A stretch of DNA of 12,824 bases from assembly GCA_028097785.1 (NCBI GenBank), contig JAOHFB010000018.1, positions 1 through 12,824 on the forward strand, in the 5' to 3' direction. The notes beneath the pieces are model-generated. The model did no database searches and was not told where the DNA came from. It was given only the letters and a program-made list of their open reading frames with translations. Origin of the DNA: Candidatus Pelagibacter sp. (GTDB taxonomy: Bacteria; Pseudomonadota; Alphaproteobacteria; Pelagibacterales; Pelagibacteraceae). The translations under genes and the position numbers were made by a program. Within the stretch, counting starts at the first letter, position 1. Each line of letters opens with the position of its first letter. Below, piece by piece: positions 1 through 6,516 of the stretch.

Positions 1-468
1 CTTCCAATTAAATATGTTTCCAAAAAAATAAACAAATTAGAAATAGTTAATAAAGTAAAACTTATAAATACATTTTGGAAAAAAATATTTAATAAACAAG
101 TTAAAATTGGTATCACTGGATTAAATCCACATTGTGAAAGTATTGATAATTTTAATGAAGATAAAAGTATAATTTTACCTACAATTAAAAAATTAAAAAA
201 GCTTAAATATAATATTGAAGGACCGTTAGCAGCTGATACTATTTTTTTAAAAAACAATAGAAAAAAATTTGATTTAATAATTGGCATGTATCATGATCAG
301 GTACTTACTCCTGTTAAAACTCTATTTGAATATGATGCAATCAACATAACTGTAGGCCTTCCTTTTATAAGAGTTTCACCTGATCATGGTCCTAATGAGT
401 CTATGCTTGGCAAAAATAAATCTAATTATCTAAGTTTACTTAATTCAATTAAATTTCTAGACTTTTAA
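1..468 (+). CDS. pdxA: 4-hydroxythreonine-4-phosphate dehydrogenase, C-terminal part (5' end outside window)
   Basis: PdxA oxidises 4-phosphohydroxy-L-threonine in the DXP-dependent pyridoxal-5'-phosphate pathway; the product condenses with deoxyxylulose phosphate through PdxJ. The reading frame is open from base 1 and gives the last 155 residues before TAA at 466-468. Family motifs appear in order: GLNPH (118-132), GP-LAADT (about 220-240), MYHDQ (286-300), GLPFIRVSPDHG (about 355-390). The histidines in GLNPH and MYHDQ match two of the three metal ligands of E. coli PdxA; the third should lie just upstream of the window. The residues after GLNPH are CES rather than the common AGE, so the usual glycine-rich turn is altered while the ligands remain. 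The stop codon directly abuts the rsmA start, matching the pdxA-rsmA order common in Proteobacteria. The internal ATG at 286 is not the true start. Confidence 0.93.
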   Translation, partial: LPIKYVSKKINKLEIVNKVKLINTFWKKIFNKQVKIGITGLNPHCESIDNFNEDKSIILPTIKKLKKLKYNIEGPLAADTIFLKNNRKKFDLIIGMYHDQVLTPVKTLFEYDAINITVGLPFIRVSPDHGPNESMLGKNKSNYLSLLNSIKFLDF

Positions 469-1254
469 GTGATTAGAGCAAAAAAAAGCTTGGGTCAAAA
501 TTTCTTAATTGATAAAAATATAATTGATAAAATAATTAATATTGTATCAATTACCGATAATGAAATTTTAGAAGTTGGTCCTGGAACAGGAAACCTAACT
601 AAAGAAATTTTAAGAAACAATCCTAGTAAAATATATCTTGTTGAAAAAGACACTTTTTTAGCAAAAAATTTAGAAGAAATAATTGATGAAAGAGTTAAAA
701 TTTTCAATGAAGACATTCTTAAATTTGATGAATATTCATTATCAAATAACAAAATTATAGTATTTGGAAACTTACCATATAATATTTCAACTGAAATTTT
801 AAGTACATGGATTATAAATTTAAAAAATAACTATTGGTTTTCTGATCTTATTTTAATGTTTCAAAAAGAAGTTGCCGATAGAATTATTGCAAAATTTAAT
901 ACCTCTGCATATGGAAGACTATCAATTTTAGCCAATTGGAGACTCAATATTAATAAAATTTGTGATATTTCACCTGAAAGTTTTTCACCAAAACCTAAAA
1001 TACAAAGCTCTTTGATTCATTTCACTCCCAAAATAAACTTTGCTGAAATTGAAGATCCATTAAACTTAGAAAAAATTACAAGAATATTCTTTAATCATAG
1101 ACGAAAAATGTTAAAAAAACCATTTAATCAAATATTTAATGGGAATAATAATTTACTCAAAAAATTAAACATAGATTTAAACTTAAGACCTCAAAACTTA
1201 GACTTTGAAACTTATTATAAATTAACAATTGAGTATGAAAAATTAAGAAGTTAG
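469..1254 (+). CDS. rsmA: 16S rRNA (adenine(1518)-N(6)/adenine(1519)-N(6))-dimethyltransferase
   Basis: RsmA (KsgA) uses S-adenosylmethionine to dimethylate two adjacent adenines in the 3'-terminal helix of 16S rRNA, a late step of small-subunit assembly. The 261 residues are close to usual family length. Visible motifs: KKSLGQNFL (residues 5-13); the SAM-binding loop EVGPGTG (35-41); an acidic residue E59 for the SAM ribose; ED at 81-82; the catalytic NLPYNIS (101-107); and the basic [13 protein letters not shown] stretch near residue 208 in the C-terminal RNA-binding part. The start is GTG at 469, immediately after the pdxA stop with zero spacing, which suggests translational coupling; the protein begins right before the conserved KKSLGQNFL, so no earlier start is needed. 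The 3' end overlaps the convergent gmk by 12 bp. Confidence 0.96.
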   Translation: MIRAKKSLGQNFLIDKNIIDKIINIVSITDNEILEVGPGTGNLTKEILRNNPSKIYLVEKDTFLAKNLEEIIDERVKIFNEDILKFDEYSLSNNKIIVFGNLPYNISTEILSTWIINLKNNYWFSDLILMFQKEVADRIIAKFNTSAYGRLSILANWRLNINKICDISPESFSPKPKIQSSLIHFTPKINFAEIEDPLNLEKITRIFFNHRRKMLKKPFNQIFNGNNNLLKKLNIDLNLRPQNLDFETYYKLTIEYEKLRS

Positions 1255-1875
1255 TTTTTCAACATGATTTCTAATATACTCTAAATCATAATCTTTAGAT
1301 CCATTATAAATTTCAGCATTAATTAAATTGGTAATTTTAGAATAACAATTTTCTAAATCATCATTAATCACTACATAATCATAATTGATCCAATGGAGAA
1401 CATCTCTTCCAAATTGCTTCATTCTTTCTTCTACAATTAGTTTATCTTTCATATCTCTATTCGATAGTCTTTCAAATAAAACCTCTTTGCTTGGAGGTAA
1501 AATAAAAAAAGTTACTAACTTGTAGTCTAACTTTTTATTTTTAATCTGATCTGCGCCTTGCCAATCAATATCAAATAAAACATTTTTACCTTTATTCAAT
1601 CTATCAATAACAGGTGTTCTAGTTGTTCCATAAAAGTTGCTAAATACTTTAGCGTATTCAAGAAATTCCTGATTGTTAATAAGTCTTTTAAACTCATCTT
1701 CATTTACGAAATAGTAATCTTTATTACTGACTTCATTAGGTCTTGGTTGACGAGTTGTGTGTGAAATAGATGTTTCATAGTTATCCATTTTGGACAACAT
1801 TTTAACTAATGTGGTTTTACCCGCTCCTGATGGAGAGGATAAAACAATCATTACGCCATCATTTTCTGAGGGCAT
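1243..1875 (-). CDS. gmk: Guanylate kinase
   Basis: Gmk phosphorylates GMP to GDP with ATP, in the cytoplasm. The 210-residue protein has the P-loop [10 protein letters not shown] (13-22), the GMP-binding segment [11 protein letters not shown] (38-48), FLEYA (71-75, with a GMP-contacting acidic residue), DIDWQGA (102-108) and the lid region around RLSNRD. The length is typical. The chosen ATG lies 8 nt after the acpP stop; an in-frame Met at residue 9 (MIVLSSPSG) is a possible shorter start but would leave a larger gap. There is no Shine-Dalgarno sequence before the ATG, so translation may depend on coupling to acpP. Last gene of the leftward fabD operon, with no intrinsic terminator after it; its end overlaps rsmA on the other strand. 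Confidence 0.96.
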   Translation of the reverse strand: MPSENDGVMIVLSSPSGAGKTTLVKMLSKMDNYETSISHTTRQPRPNEVSNKDYYFVNEDEFKRLINNQEFLEYAKVFSNFYGTTRTPVIDRLNKGKNVLFDIDWQGADQIKNKKLDYKLVTFFILPPSKEVLFERLSNRDMKDKLIVEERMKQFGRDVLHWINYDYVVINDDLENCYSKITNLINAEIYNGSKDYDLEYIRNHVEKLTS

Positions 1876-1883
1876 TTAATTTA

Positions 1884-2123
1884 TTAGTTCGCTTTTCCTT
1901 CGATAAACTTAACTGCATCACCGACAGTTAAAATTTTCTCAGCTTCGCTATCTGAAATTTCAGATCCAAATTCTTCCTCAAAAGCCATCACTAATTCTAC
2001 CGTATCTAAGCTGTCAGCACCTAAATCATCTATAAAACTAGACTCTTCTGTTACTTTTGCTTCGTCGATACCCAAATGATCAGCTACAATTTTTTTTACT
2101 TTGCTTGAAACGTCTTCTGACAT
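1884..2123 (-). CDS. acpP: Acyl carrier protein
   Basis: AcpP carries growing acyl chains on a 4'-phosphopantetheine arm during fatty-acid synthesis. The 79-residue, strongly acidic sequence has the canonical [16 protein letters not shown] helix; Ser38 in ADSLD is the attachment site. It follows fabG by 48 nt, the longest gap within this operon, and is preceded by a good Shine-Dalgarno sequence (see 2129-2133), fitting a highly translated product. The next gene is gmk rather than the fabF often found here in alphaproteobacteria. Its codons are visibly richer in G and C than those of its neighbours, as expected for an abundant conserved protein. Confidence 0.97.
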   Translation of the reverse strand: MSEDVSSKVKKIVADHLGIDEAKVTEESSFIDDLGADSLDTVELVMAFEEEFGSEISDSEAEKILTVGDAVKFIEGKAN

Positions 2124-2128
2124 ATTGA

Positions 2129-2133
2129 TCCTT
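2129..2133 (-). promoter_or_regulatory. Shine-Dalgarno sequence of acpP
   Basis: Read on the minus strand, AAGGA lies 5 nt before the acpP ATG. This is one of the few clear ribosome binding sites in the window, where most starts have only A-rich sequence upstream, and it fixes the acpP start. A TATAAC box on the minus strand at 2137-2142 could be the -10 of an extra acpP promoter in the 48-nt fabG-acpP gap, but no matching -35 is seen, so that part is speculative. Confidence 0.65.
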
Positions 2134-2171
2134 TTTGTTATAAATTCTTAATAGTTTAAAAAGCTATTTTG

Positions 2172-2909
2172 TCAAGCCATATACATGCCTCCATTAACAT
2201 GCAATGTTTCGCCATTAATGTAATTAGACTGATCTGAGCTTAAAAATAATACAGCATTTGCAATATCATCTGGCTCTCCAAGACGAGCCGAAGGAATTTT
2301 TGATATGATAACTTCTTTAAATTTATCATCAATTTTATCTGTCATTGCTGTTTTAATAAATCCTGGTGAAATACAATTTATATTGATATTTTTCTTAGCG
2401 TATTCTGTTGCAAGACTTTTTGACATAGCAATAATTCCAGCTTTTGAAGCTGTGTAGTTAGCTTGTCCTAAATTTCCTGTGTGACCAACGACTGATGTAA
2501 TATTTACAATTTTACCAGATTTATTTTTTAGCATTTTTTTAATAGCAAATTTACACATTAAGAATGTTGAGGTTAAATTAATATTTATAACTTTTTGCCA
2601 TTCATCTAAGCTCATTCTAATTGCAAGATTGTCTTGGGTTATTCCAGCATTATTGACTATCCCATCTAAACTGCCACCTAATTCATTTGTAGCATTTTCG
2701 ATAAATTCTTCAATTTTATCACTTTGAGATATATCAAATTTTAATATTTTAATGCCCTCAAAGTTTTTTTTAAGTTCTTCAAGCTTTTCAATTCTAGTCC
2801 CTGAAGCTAAAATATTTACCCCTGCTTCACTTAGTTTTTTAATTATTGAATTACCTATTCCACCTGATGCACCTGTAACAATGATATTCTTTTTTTCTAA
2901 ATTAATCAT
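2172..2909 (-). CDS. fabG: 3-oxoacyl-[acyl-carrier-protein] reductase
   Basis: FabG reduces 3-oxoacyl-ACP with NADPH in the fatty-acid elongation cycle. It is a classical short-chain dehydrogenase of 245 residues: cofactor loop TGASGGIG (12-19), NNAG (86-89), and the catalytic tetrad N111, S139, Y152, K156, with the YTASK motif at 152-156 and SPGFIKTAMT near 181-190. The C-terminus GETLHVNGGMYMA is typical of FabG rather than of other SDRs. The start overlaps the fabD stop as ATGA (2906-2909), a standard coupling arrangement. Neighbours fabD and acpP make the assignment firm. Confidence 0.96.
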   Translation of the reverse strand: MINLEKKNIIVTGASGGIGNSIIKKLSEAGVNILASGTRIEKLEELKKNFEGIKILKFDISQSDKIEEFIENATNELGGSLDGIVNNAGITQDNLAIRMSLDEWQKVININLTSTFLMCKFAIKKMLKNKSGKIVNITSVVGHTGNLGQANYTASKAGIIAMSKSLATEYAKKNININCISPGFIKTAMTDKIDDKFKEVIISKIPSARLGEPDDIANAVLFLSSDQSNYINGETLHVNGGMYMA

Positions 2910-3832
2910 ATTTTTAAACCTTCAATATCTCCTTGATTATTAATAGTATCTATTTTTACATCTTTGCTAATTCTTTTGACCAATCCTGATAAAACTTTAC
3001 CTGGGCCAATTTCAATAAAATGATTTACACCACTACTAATCATATTAATTACACTCTCTCTCCATCTAACTCTATTTTCAATTTGTTTTACCAACAAATC
3101 CTTAAGCTCAGTAGTATTTGATATTTCATTAGCCGTAACATTTGAGATTAATTTATTCTTACCTTCTTTAAAGTTTAACTTATTTAATTCACTACTCATT
3201 ATAATTGTTGCTTTATTCATTAAATTGCAGTGAAAAGGTGCGCTTACTGGTAGCTTTATATTCTTAATTGAATTTTCTTTTAAAATTAAAATTAATTTAT
3301 CTAAATCATTTGTTTTGCCGCTTATCACGATCTGACCTTCAGAATTATCATTTGCGATTTGAGCACTCAAATTTTGCTCATTATCTTTTAAAATTTTTTC
3401 AATTATTTCAACTTTTGAACCTAATACCGCTACCATGCCGCCCTGTCCATTAGGAACTGAGTTTTGCATAGCATCGCCTCTTGTTCTTAGGATTTTTAAA
3501 GTATCCGAAAAGTTTAAGTAATCTGCACAAGATAAAGCTGAGTATTCACCTAATGAATGTCCAGCAAAATATTTCGCTTTACTTAAATCGATATTAAATT
3601 CTTTTCTAATTACACTATAAATTGAATAGCTGATTAAAAATATTGCTGGTTGAGTATTTGCCGTTAAGTCTAACTCCTCTTTCGGACCTTCTAATATAAG
3701 CTTGGACATTGGAAAATTCAGTGTATCGTCAGCTTCTTTAAATAGATTTTTAACAAGATCAAACTTGTCATAGAATTCTTTTCCCATTCCTACCATTTGT
3801 GAACCTTGACCTGGAAAAATTACTGAAAACAT
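2906..3832 (-). CDS. fabD: Malonyl-CoA:ACP transacylase
   Basis: FabD moves malonyl from CoA to ACP, supplying the elongation units for fatty-acid synthesis. The 308 residues contain PGQGSQ (7-12), the nucleophile elbow GHSLGE (91-96, Ser93), R118 in RTRGD (substrate carboxylate binding), SAPFH (197-201, catalytic His201) and the late IEIGPGKVL motif. Length and motifs are fully regular. It is the first gene of the leftward operon; the ATG is preceded by a T-rich stretch with no Shine-Dalgarno sequence. Promoter elements must lie in the 87-bp region shared with rpsF. Confidence 0.96.
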   Translation of the reverse strand: MFSVIFPGQGSQMVGMGKEFYDKFDLVKNLFKEADDTLNFPMSKLILEGPKEELDLTANTQPAIFLISYSIYSVIRKEFNIDLSKAKYFAGHSLGEYSALSCADYLNFSDTLKILRTRGDAMQNSVPNGQGGMVAVLGSKVEIIEKILKDNEQNLSAQIANDNSEGQIVISGKTNDLDKLILILKENSIKNIKLPVSAPFHCNLMNKATIIMSSELNKLNFKEGKNKLISNVTANEISNTTELKDLLVKQIENRVRWRESVINMISSGVNHFIEIGPGKVLSGLVKRISKDVKIDTINNQGDIEGLKI

Positions 3833-3919
3833 ATAAAAAAAACTATTAATTTTGCCTTTTTAACTATTGTAATTAAACATTTATAATAGTATATCCTCAC
3901 TTTTTATTAAAGAACTTAA
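3833..3919. promoter_or_regulatory. Divergent promoter region between fabD and rpsF
   Basis: This 87-bp AT-rich spacer must carry the start signals of both the fatty-acid operon (leftward) and the ribosomal-protein operon (rightward). On the minus strand the best -10 candidates are TACAAT (complement of 3866-3871) and TATACT (complement of 3888-3893); neither has a convincing -35. The TATACT candidate overlaps the rightward -10, so the two transcription units may compete for polymerase. No operator palindrome is evident. Confidence 0.5.
3859..3887 (+). promoter_or_regulatory. Candidate sigma-70-type promoter of the rpsF operon
   Basis: A perfect TATAAT hexamer (3882-3887) has a -35-like TTTAAC (3859-3864) at the ideal 17-nt spacing. 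Transcription would start near 3894, leaving a leader of only about 25 nt before the rpsF ATG. In such AT-rich DNA a chance TATAAT is likely, so position and spacing are the main support. The -35 shares only part of the TTGACA consensus. Confidence 0.45.
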
Positions 3920-4273
3920 ATGAATTTATACGAACACACTATCATAGCTAGACAAGACACTTCACCAAGTGAGATTAAGCAATTAACTGAAAAATATTCT
4001 AAAATTGTTGAAAAAAATGAAGGTGAAATTGTCAAAACTGAGAACTGGGGTTTGCTAAACTTATCATACCTAATTAAAAAAAATAAAAAAGGTAGTTACA
4101 TTCACTTTAAAATCAAAGGTAAAGGCAATGTGATCGATGAGCTAGAAAAAAATGAGGCTATAGATAAAAAATTATTAAGATACTTAACTGTTAGAGTTAA
4201 AAAATTTGATCTTGAGGCTGATTACTTTGCCAAAAGAGATGATAATGAAAAAAAAGAAAGTTATAAAAACTAA
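3920..4273 (+). CDS. rpsF: 30S ribosomal protein S6
   Basis: S6 binds the central domain of 16S rRNA together with S18. The 117-residue product begins [13 protein letters not shown], the typical S6 opening, and contains the [27 protein letters not shown] segment (about residues 43-69) and a basic/acidic, lysine- and glutamate-rich C-terminal tail (about 95-117), a common variable S6 extension. First gene of the rightward run, followed after 2 nt by rpsR, the gene for its direct partner. Upstream is only a weak A-rich ribosome-binding region. Confidence 0.95.
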   Translation: MNLYEHTIIARQDTSPSEIKQLTEKYSKIVEKNEGEIVKTENWGLLNLSYLIKKNKKGSYIHFKIKGKGNVIDELEKNEAIDKKLLRYLTVRVKKFDLEADYFAKRDDNEKKESYKN

Positions 4274-4275
4274 TT

Positions 4276-4548
4276 ATGCCTAAAAGACAAAGTGGTAATA
4301 AAAAAGGTAAACAAAGCAATTTTGCAAAATTAAGTATTTTCCAACCAAATAAATATAAATTTAAGAAAACTTGTCCATTATCAGGAAAAGGTGCTCCTGA
4401 GGTTGACTATAAAAATGTAAGACTTTTAAAAAAATATATGTCTGAAAATGGAAAAATTTTACCTTCAAGAATTACAAATGTTTCACAGAAGAAACAAAGA
4501 GAATTATCTCTTTCAATCAAAAGAGCTAGAAATTTAGCGTTAATATAA
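4276..4548 (+). CDS. rpsR: 30S ribosomal protein S18
   Basis: S18 forms a heterodimer with S6 on the platform of the small subunit. The 90-residue, highly basic protein shows the S18 signature: [22 protein letters not shown] (about residues 34-55), then [35 protein letters not shown] at the C-terminus. The N-terminal 30 residues are Lys/Asn-rich and poorly conserved, as usual. Spacing of 2 nt from rpsF and 1 nt to rplI implies tight co-translation. Confidence 0.96.
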   Translation: MPKRQSGNKKGKQSNFAKLSIFQPNKYKFKKTCPLSGKGAPEVDYKNVRLLKKYMSENGKILPSRITNVSQKKQRELSLSIKRARNLALI

Positions 4549-4549
4549 A

Positions 4550-5008
4550 ATGAAAGTTATTTTATTAGAGAACGTAAAAAGAATTGGCTCTATCGGAGAA
4601 GTGATAGAAGTTAAAAGAGGATACGCAAGAAATTTTCTAATTGCTAACAAAAAAGCTTTATACGCTTCAAAAGAAAACATTTCAGAAGTTGAAAAAATTA
4701 AAGCAGATTTATCAAAAAAGGATAATGAAAAGAAAAAAGAAGCTGCACAAATTTCAGAACAAATTAATGGTAAAGAGTATGGTGTTCAAAAACTAAGTAC
4801 TGAAAACAATGAATTATATGGTTCTGTTAAACCAACCGAGATTGCAAAATTAATTCAGGAAGAAAATAAAATTGATATCAAACCTTCAATGATACAACCA
4901 ATTGAAGAAATCAAGTCTCTTGGAAAATTTAAAGTAAAAATTTCTTTACACTCTGAAGTTGACGCTGAAATTACAGTTAACGTTACTTCAGCTGATACGA
5001 TACAATAA
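4550..5008 (+). CDS. rplI: 50S ribosomal protein L9
   Basis: L9 binds 23S rRNA near the L1 stalk and reaches across the ribosome surface through a long helix, helping keep the reading frame. The 152-residue protein has the classic N-terminal domain MKVILLENVKRIGSIGEVIEVKRGYARNFLI, a Lys/Glu-rich connecting helix (about 45-72), and a C-terminal domain with LYGSVKPTEIA and the IKSLGKFKVKISLHSEVDAEITVNV strand region. It completes the S6-S18-L9 cluster and precedes dnaB by 69 nt, a gene order common in bacteria. Confidence 0.96.
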   Translation: MKVILLENVKRIGSIGEVIEVKRGYARNFLIANKKALYASKENISEVEKIKADLSKKDNEKKKEAAQISEQINGKEYGVQKLSTENNELYGSVKPTEIAKLIQEENKIDIKPSMIQPIEEIKSLGKFKVKISLHSEVDAEITVNVTSADTIQ

Positions 5009-5077
5009 TTATACATTCTTTTCCCCAGCCTTTATTAGTAATTTTATTAAAAAAGATAATTCTGTAAATTATTATTT
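5009..5077 (+). promoter_or_regulatory. rplI-dnaB spacer with a weak candidate dnaB promoter
   Basis: This 69-nt gap is the longest inside the rightward run. It contains a short C-rich patch (TTCCCCAGCC, 5021-5030) that stands out in AT-rich DNA, a GATAAT box (5055-5060) with a poor -35-like TTATTA 17 nt upstream, and a 6-bp A/T-only inverted repeat (ATAATT 5056-5061, AATTAT 5067-5072) next to the dnaB start. No stable terminator hairpin is visible. A separate dnaB promoter is possible but unproven. Confidence 0.22.
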
Positions 5078-6496
5078 ATGGAAAACAATCTAAGCATCGT
5101 TAAAGATCAATTTAAAGAATTGCCTAATAATATTGAAGCAGAACAAGCTGTAATTGGATCGATATTGGTAAATAACGAAATTTTTGATGAAATTAGCACA
5201 ATTATTTCTGGTGTAAATTTTTATGATCCGATGCACCAAAAAATTTTTGATGCAGTGGATACTTTAATTTACAAAGGAATGCTTGCAAACCCTATTACTT
5301 TAAAAAATTATTTTGAAGATGAAAAAGATGATTTAAATGTCCCAGAATATTTAGTTAAAATTACTAAATTTTCTACATCAGTGCGTCAGGCATTAGAATA
5401 TTCAAAAATCATTTATGATATGTTTGTAAGACGTGAATTAGTTAAAATATCTGAACAAACAATGGATAGTGCAAAATTAAGTGAGCTTGATACTACTGGA
5501 CAAAATATTATTGAAAACACAGAAAAATCTTTATTTGATTTAGCTGAAAAAGGTTCTTTTAATTCTAATCTTGTTAAGTTTGATGCGGCTATGAAACAAA
5601 CTATCGAAATGGCATCTGCTGCATATAAAAATGAAGAAGGTATTGTCGGTGTCCCAACAGGTCTAAGAGATTTAGATGATAAGCTTGGAGGCCTTCATCA
5701 GTCAGATTTAGTAATTATAGCTGGTCGTCCCTCAATGGGTAAGACATCACTTGCAACAAACATTGCGTTCAATGCAGCTCACAAATTACAAGAAAGTGGT
5801 AAAAAATCTTCTATAGCTTTCTTTTCTCTTGAGATGTCATCTGAGCAATTGTCTACAAGAATTATTTCTGAACAAGCAAGAATTAGTTCAAATGATATAA
5901 GAAGAGGAAGAATTTCTGATGAACAATTTGATAAATTTTTAGAAACTTCAAAAAATATAGCAGATCTCCCTCTATTTATAGACGAGACACCTGCAATTAG
6001 TATTGCAGCCATGAGTAACAGAGCAAGAAGAATTAAGAGACAGCATGGCCTAGATATGGTTGTTGTTGATTATATACAGCTGATGAGAGGAACTACATTT
6101 AATAAAGATGGAAGAGTACAAGAGATCTCTCAAATTACTCAGGGACTAAAAGCAATTGCTAAAGAACTTGGTGTTCCAGTTTTAGCATTATCACAACTTT
6201 CTAGACAAGTTGAGCAAAGAGATGATCACAAACCACAACTATCAGATTTAAGAGAGTCTGGTTCTATTGAGCAAGATGCGGATGTTGTAATGTTTGTTTA
6301 CAGAGAAGGATATTACTTATCAAGAAAAGAACCAAGAGAAGCAACAGTTGAACATGCAGAATGGCAAGCAAAAATGAATGAAGTTGCTCACTTAGCGCAA
6401 ATTATAATTGGGAAACAACGACACGGCCCAATAGGTAATGTAACTCTTGAGTTTGAAGAGAGATTTACTAAATTTAAAGATACTCAAATTAATTAA
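5078..6496 (+). CDS. dnaB: Replicative DNA helicase DnaB
   Basis: DnaB is the hexameric 5'-3' helicase that unwinds DNA at the replication fork and contacts primase. The 472 residues are normal family length and uninterrupted by an intein, which dnaB genes sometimes carry. The N-terminal domain opens with LPNNIEAEQAVIGSIL (about 15-30); the RecA-like domain has Walker A GRPSMGKTS (216-224), FFSLEMSSEQL (248-258), Walker B VVVDYIQLM (328-336), the LSQLSRQVE segment (371-379), SDLRESGSIEQDADVV (389-404) and KQRHGPIG (446-453), the last carrying the candidate arginine finger. The ATG is 69 nt after rplI. Confidence 0.97.
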   Translation: MENNLSIVKDQFKELPNNIEAEQAVIGSILVNNEIFDEISTIISGVNFYDPMHQKIFDAVDTLIYKGMLANPITLKNYFEDEKDDLNVPEYLVKITKFSTSVRQALEYSKIIYDMFVRRELVKISEQTMDSAKLSELDTTGQNIIENTEKSLFDLAEKGSFNSNLVKFDAAMKQTIEMASAAYKNEEGIVGVPTGLRDLDDKLGGLHQSDLVIIAGRPSMGKTSLATNIAFNAAHKLQESGKKSSIAFFSLEMSSEQLSTRIISEQARISSNDIRRGRISDEQFDKFLETSKNIADLPLFIDETPAISIAAMSNRARRIKRQHGLDMVVVDYIQLMRGTTFNKDGRVQEISQITQGLKAIAKELGVPVLALSQLSRQVEQRDDHKPQLSDLRESGSIEQDADVVMFVYREGYYLSRKEPREATVEHAEWQAKMNEVAHLAQIIIGKQRHGPIGNVTLEFEERFTKFKDTQIN

Positions 6497-6516
6497 ATTC
6501 AAATATAAAAGAGCTA

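Noticed and set aside
495..752. Minus-strand open frame opposite rsmA
   Set aside because: No recognisable motif; the opposite strand encodes the SAM-binding core of RsmA.
3894..3919. Possible S6:S18-binding autoregulatory leader RNA before rpsF
   Set aside because: If the promoter call is right, the leader is only about 25 nt and A/T-rich, with no stem or C/G-rich bulge like the known S6:S18 motif.
5056..5072. Inverted repeat before dnaB as a terminator
   Set aside because: A/T-only 6-bp stem, too weak, and it lies directly at the dnaB start.
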